64,000 bases of DNA from Micrococcales bacterium (lineage in GTDB: Bacteria > Actinomycetota > Actinomycetes > S36-B12 > UBA10799): NCBI GenBank assembly GCA_016719135.1, contig JADKAV010000004.1, forward strand, positions 62,001 through 126,000, in the 5' to 3' direction. The notes beneath the pieces are model-generated. The model had not been told where the DNA came from and made no database searches. It saw only the letters and a list, made by a program, of their open reading frames with translations. Positions within the stretch are counted from its first letter, which is position 1. Each line of letters begins with the position of its first letter. Positions 62,397-64,000 of the stretch are shown here, piece after piece. A program made the translations under genes and the position numbers.

Positions 62397-63365
62397 ATGC
62401 GGGTAGTGGTCGCCCTCGGAGGCAATGCGCTGCAGAAGCGCGGAGAACCCATGACCGTCGAGAACCAGCGCGAGAACGTCAGAGTCGCCTGCCGAGCTCT
62501 GAGCCCAGTGGCGATGGAGCACGAACTGGTGGTCTCCCACGGAAATGGCCCTCAGGTCGGCCTTCTGAGCCTGCAGGCGTCGAGCTACGACGAGGCGTCG
62601 ATCTATCCCTTCGATGTCCTCGGAGCACAGACCGAAGGCATGATCGGCTACTTCATCGAGCAGGAGCTCGGTAACTACTTGCCCTTCGAGAAGCCGATCG
62701 CCACCATCCTCACCATGACCGAGGTGGATGCTGACGATCCCGCGATGGCCGACCCGACGAAGTTCGTGGGACCGGTCTACAGCGAGGAGGATGCCAAACG
62801 TCTGGCAGCGGACAAGGGCTGGACGGTCAAGCAGGACGGCGACGCGTGGCGCAGAGTGGTTCCCTCTCCGGTCCCCAAGCGGATCTTCCAGATTCGCGCG
62901 ATCAAGACTCTGCTCGACTCCGGAACCGTGGTGGTCTGCACCGGCGGCGGCGGCATCCCTACCATGTATCTGCCGGAGGAGCAGGAACTCGAAGGCCCGT
63001 GGGACTTCAACCCCCGTCACCTCGTGGGCGTCGAGGCCGTCATCGACAAGGACCGTTCTTCCGCGGTTCTTGCTCAAGACCTAGAAGCCGATCTCCTCGT
63101 GATCGCGACGGACGCGGACGCCGTGTACCTCGATTGGGGAACACCGGACCAGAAGGCCATCGCGCAAGCGTCACCGGATGCGATCGAGGCGTACGACTTC
63201 CCGGCCGGCTCGATGGGTCCGAAGGTGGAGGCCGCCGCCGACTTCGCCCGGCTTAACCCGGGATCCGCGGCCGTCATCGGCGCGCTCGAGGACCTGCCGG
63301 AGATCATGGCCGGAACCAAGGGCACCCGCATCACGACCGACGCCACCGAGGTGACGTTCAGGTAG
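62397..63365 (+). CDS. arcC: Carbamate kinase
   Basis: 322 residues from ATG 62397, which has AAGGAGG upstream. The amino-acid-kinase fold begins VVALGGNALQKRGEP, with VVSHGNGPQVG, VVCTGGGGIP and IDKDRSSAVLA, all arcC hallmarks. It makes ATP from carbamoyl phosphate and ADP, the last step of arginine, allantoin or related fermentations. No arcA or arcB is beside it. A terminator follows 11 bp after the stop. Confidence 0.95.
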   Translation: MRVVVALGGNALQKRGEPMTVENQRENVRVACRALSPVAMEHELVVSHGNGPQVGLLSLQASSYDEASIYPFDVLGAQTEGMIGYFIEQELGNYLPFEKPIATILTMTEVDADDPAMADPTKFVGPVYSEEDAKRLAADKGWTVKQDGDAWRRVVPSPVPKRIFQIRAIKTLLDSGTVVVCTGGGGIPTMYLPEEQELEGPWDFNPRHLVGVEAVIDKDRSSAVLAQDLEADLLVIATDADAVYLDWGTPDQKAIAQASPDAIEAYDFPAGSMGPKVEAAADFARLNPGSAAVIGALEDLPEIMAGTKGTRITTDATEVTFR

Positions 63366-63376
63366 TTGTCCGACGG

Positions 63377-63404
63377 CGGCGCTGGACCCGAGGGTCCGGC
63401 GCCG
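63377..63404 (+). terminator. Terminator after carbamate kinase
   Basis: CGGCGCTGGACCC and GGGTCCGGCGCCG form a 13-bp stem with one T-G pair and a very tight loop, 11 bp after the arcC stop. The T content after it is modest (TTGTCGTGTCT). Confidence 0.7.
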
Positions 63405-63514
63405 TTGTCGTGTCTGGTGGACCGTCGTTTCTCGGCGACTTTGGTCAGATCTGGTCTCTGACTGACGTGCCACGTCCAAAGTCCCGCCGGTCGGGGCTAG
63501 GGCACGCTGGACCC

Positions 63515-63649
63515 ATGAGTGGGTCAGCAGGCGAGCACCAAGAGTGGGTACGTGAAGCGGTCACGGGCCGGACGGCCCTGGTCTACATCGCGTGACCCGT
63601 CCTCGTGATGCTCGGGATCGTGGTCCTCAAGGTGGTCATGGGTCACTGA
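63515..63649 (+). pseudogene. Small membrane protein gene with an in-frame TGA
   Basis: MSGSAGEHQEWVREAVTG then RTALVYIA reaches TGA at 63593-63595. The same frame continues PVLVMLGIVVLKVVMGH to TGA 63647-63649. Reading the first stop as Trp (TGG) would give a 44-residue single-helix protein with a continuous hydrophobic segment. Only weak Shine-Dalgarno is seen. This may be a real nonsense mutation, a consensus error, or chance; the family is unknown. Confidence 0.45.
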
Positions 63650-63816
63650 TGCCCATCCCTTGACGGACGGCTTGCCTGTCTCTGTCAGTGAATGTGCCAA
63701 CTGTCCGACCGACATCTGCAAGCGTCCGACAGTATGCCCGCCGCGTCGACGCAGCGGTTTCCACAGCCCGTTTCTGCACCACCGAAAATGTCGTACCCCC
63801 CTCGTACGGTGAGGGC
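63650..63816. other. Intergenic stretch before the third DUF222 gene
   Basis: No gene seen. TCGTAC occurs twice around a run of C (63791-63806), giving GTAC-N7-GTAC, within the promoter region of the next gene; it does not match the LexA box. Confidence 0.4.
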
Positions 63817-64000
63817 ATGAATGATTCGGTGGTGGCGGCGATGGACACGATGCTGCTGCCTGGTGCTGACCCGCTGCGCGTGAGTGCGGCCTGTGAGGCG
63901 GTGATCGCCTGGGCACATGCCCGGCAACTGGAAGCCATCCACGAAGTCGACGAACAGTCACCAGAGTTCTTCGACAACACCGGCGTGCTGGTCGAACCGG
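63817..64000 (+). CDS. DUF222-type protein, N-terminal part (runs off window)
   Basis: 61 residues visible from ATG 63817: MNDSVVAAMDTMLLPGADPL, then SAACEAVIAWAHARQLEAIHEV. This helical N-terminus resembles DUF222 (13E12-type) proteins. The HNH end, if present, lies outside the window. It would be the third family member in 42 kb. No frameshift is visible in this part. Confidence 0.6.
   Translation, partial: MNDSVVAAMDTMLLPGADPLRVSAACEAVIAWAHARQLEAIHEVDEQSPEFFDNTGVLVEP

Noticed and set aside
63786..63812. LexA box before the third DUF222 gene
   Set aside because: TCGTAC direct repeats do not fit TCGAAC-N4-GTTCGA.

Overview
This is a high-GC window from an actinobacterium. Three things support that. 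First, the block at 0.8-8.8 kb follows the order of the Mycobacterium tuberculosis Rv1822-Rv1832 region: CDP-alcohol phosphatidyltransferase, DUF881, small basic protein, DUF881, gcvH, FHA protein, MerR, DUF151 nuclease, MerR, gcvP. Second, F420-type LLM oxidoreductases, WS/DGAT acyltransferase and DUF222-HNH (13E12-type) elements are present. Third, GTG starts, ATGA/GTGA overlaps and very short 5' leaders are frequent. I cannot name the genus. A heliorhodopsin at 36.6-37.4 kb fits a monoderm that lives at least partly in light, but no retinal synthesis gene is in the window.

Layout. 0-8.8 kb, minus strand: a CPA1 Na+/H+ antiporter cut by the window edge, then the glycine-cleavage / regulator / division-associated cluster, whose CDP-alcohol phosphatidyltransferase carries a 1-bp frameshift. 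8.9-24 kb: mixed housekeeping and envelope genes, including a secreted metzincin-like protease, azlCD, TerC, a DUF4032 protein, WS/DGAT, an amidase, a copper-monooxygenase-like lipoprotein, YihY, an L,D-transpeptidase-like protein and a MaoC protein. These are followed by a 46-bp tandem repeat array next to a broken DUF222-HNH gene, then an aquaporin. 24-35.4 kb: an SGNH hydrolase; a coupled FAD oxidoreductase / RDD / nitrilase-like run; an arginase-fold protein; a secreted protein with a possible Cys-His-Asp/Asn triad; a DsbA-family protein; an SLC13 transporter; CYTH and SDR proteins.

35.4-42.1 kb: a lipase-like hydrolase, an unrecognised 33-residue gene with a Shine-Dalgarno, its own terminator and a PHO-box-like pair of direct repeats, the heliorhodopsin, an F420 LLM enzyme, DUF6226, and a TetR repressor with a clear dyad operator facing an MDR reductase-DUF4386 pair. 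42.1-46.1 kb: a translationally coupled pair of processive GT2 synthase and secreted GH18-type hydrolase with two chitin/cellulose-binding modules, which looks like an exopolysaccharide synthesis and trimming unit. 46.3-50.9 kb: an overlapping three-gene operon of SNF2 helicase, SWIM zinc-finger protein and CbbX-like AAA+ ATPase, the best candidate here for an uncharacterised nucleic-acid-directed system. 51-64 kb: crotonase, FAD reductase, secreted proteins, DUF554, a second F420 LLM enzyme, a second broken DUF222-HNH gene under a perfect LexA/SOS box, an FGGY kinase coupled to an AGPS-like FAD oxidase, a PNPOx-like protein, carbamate kinase, a possible small membrane protein with an in-frame TGA, and the start of a third DUF222 gene.

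Frameshifts are concentrated in the multi-copy DUF222-HNH genes. Most other genes are intact, so those lesions are either real decay of SOS-linked mobile-like genes or polishing errors in a repeated family. Calls rest on reading motifs by eye; no database search was run.
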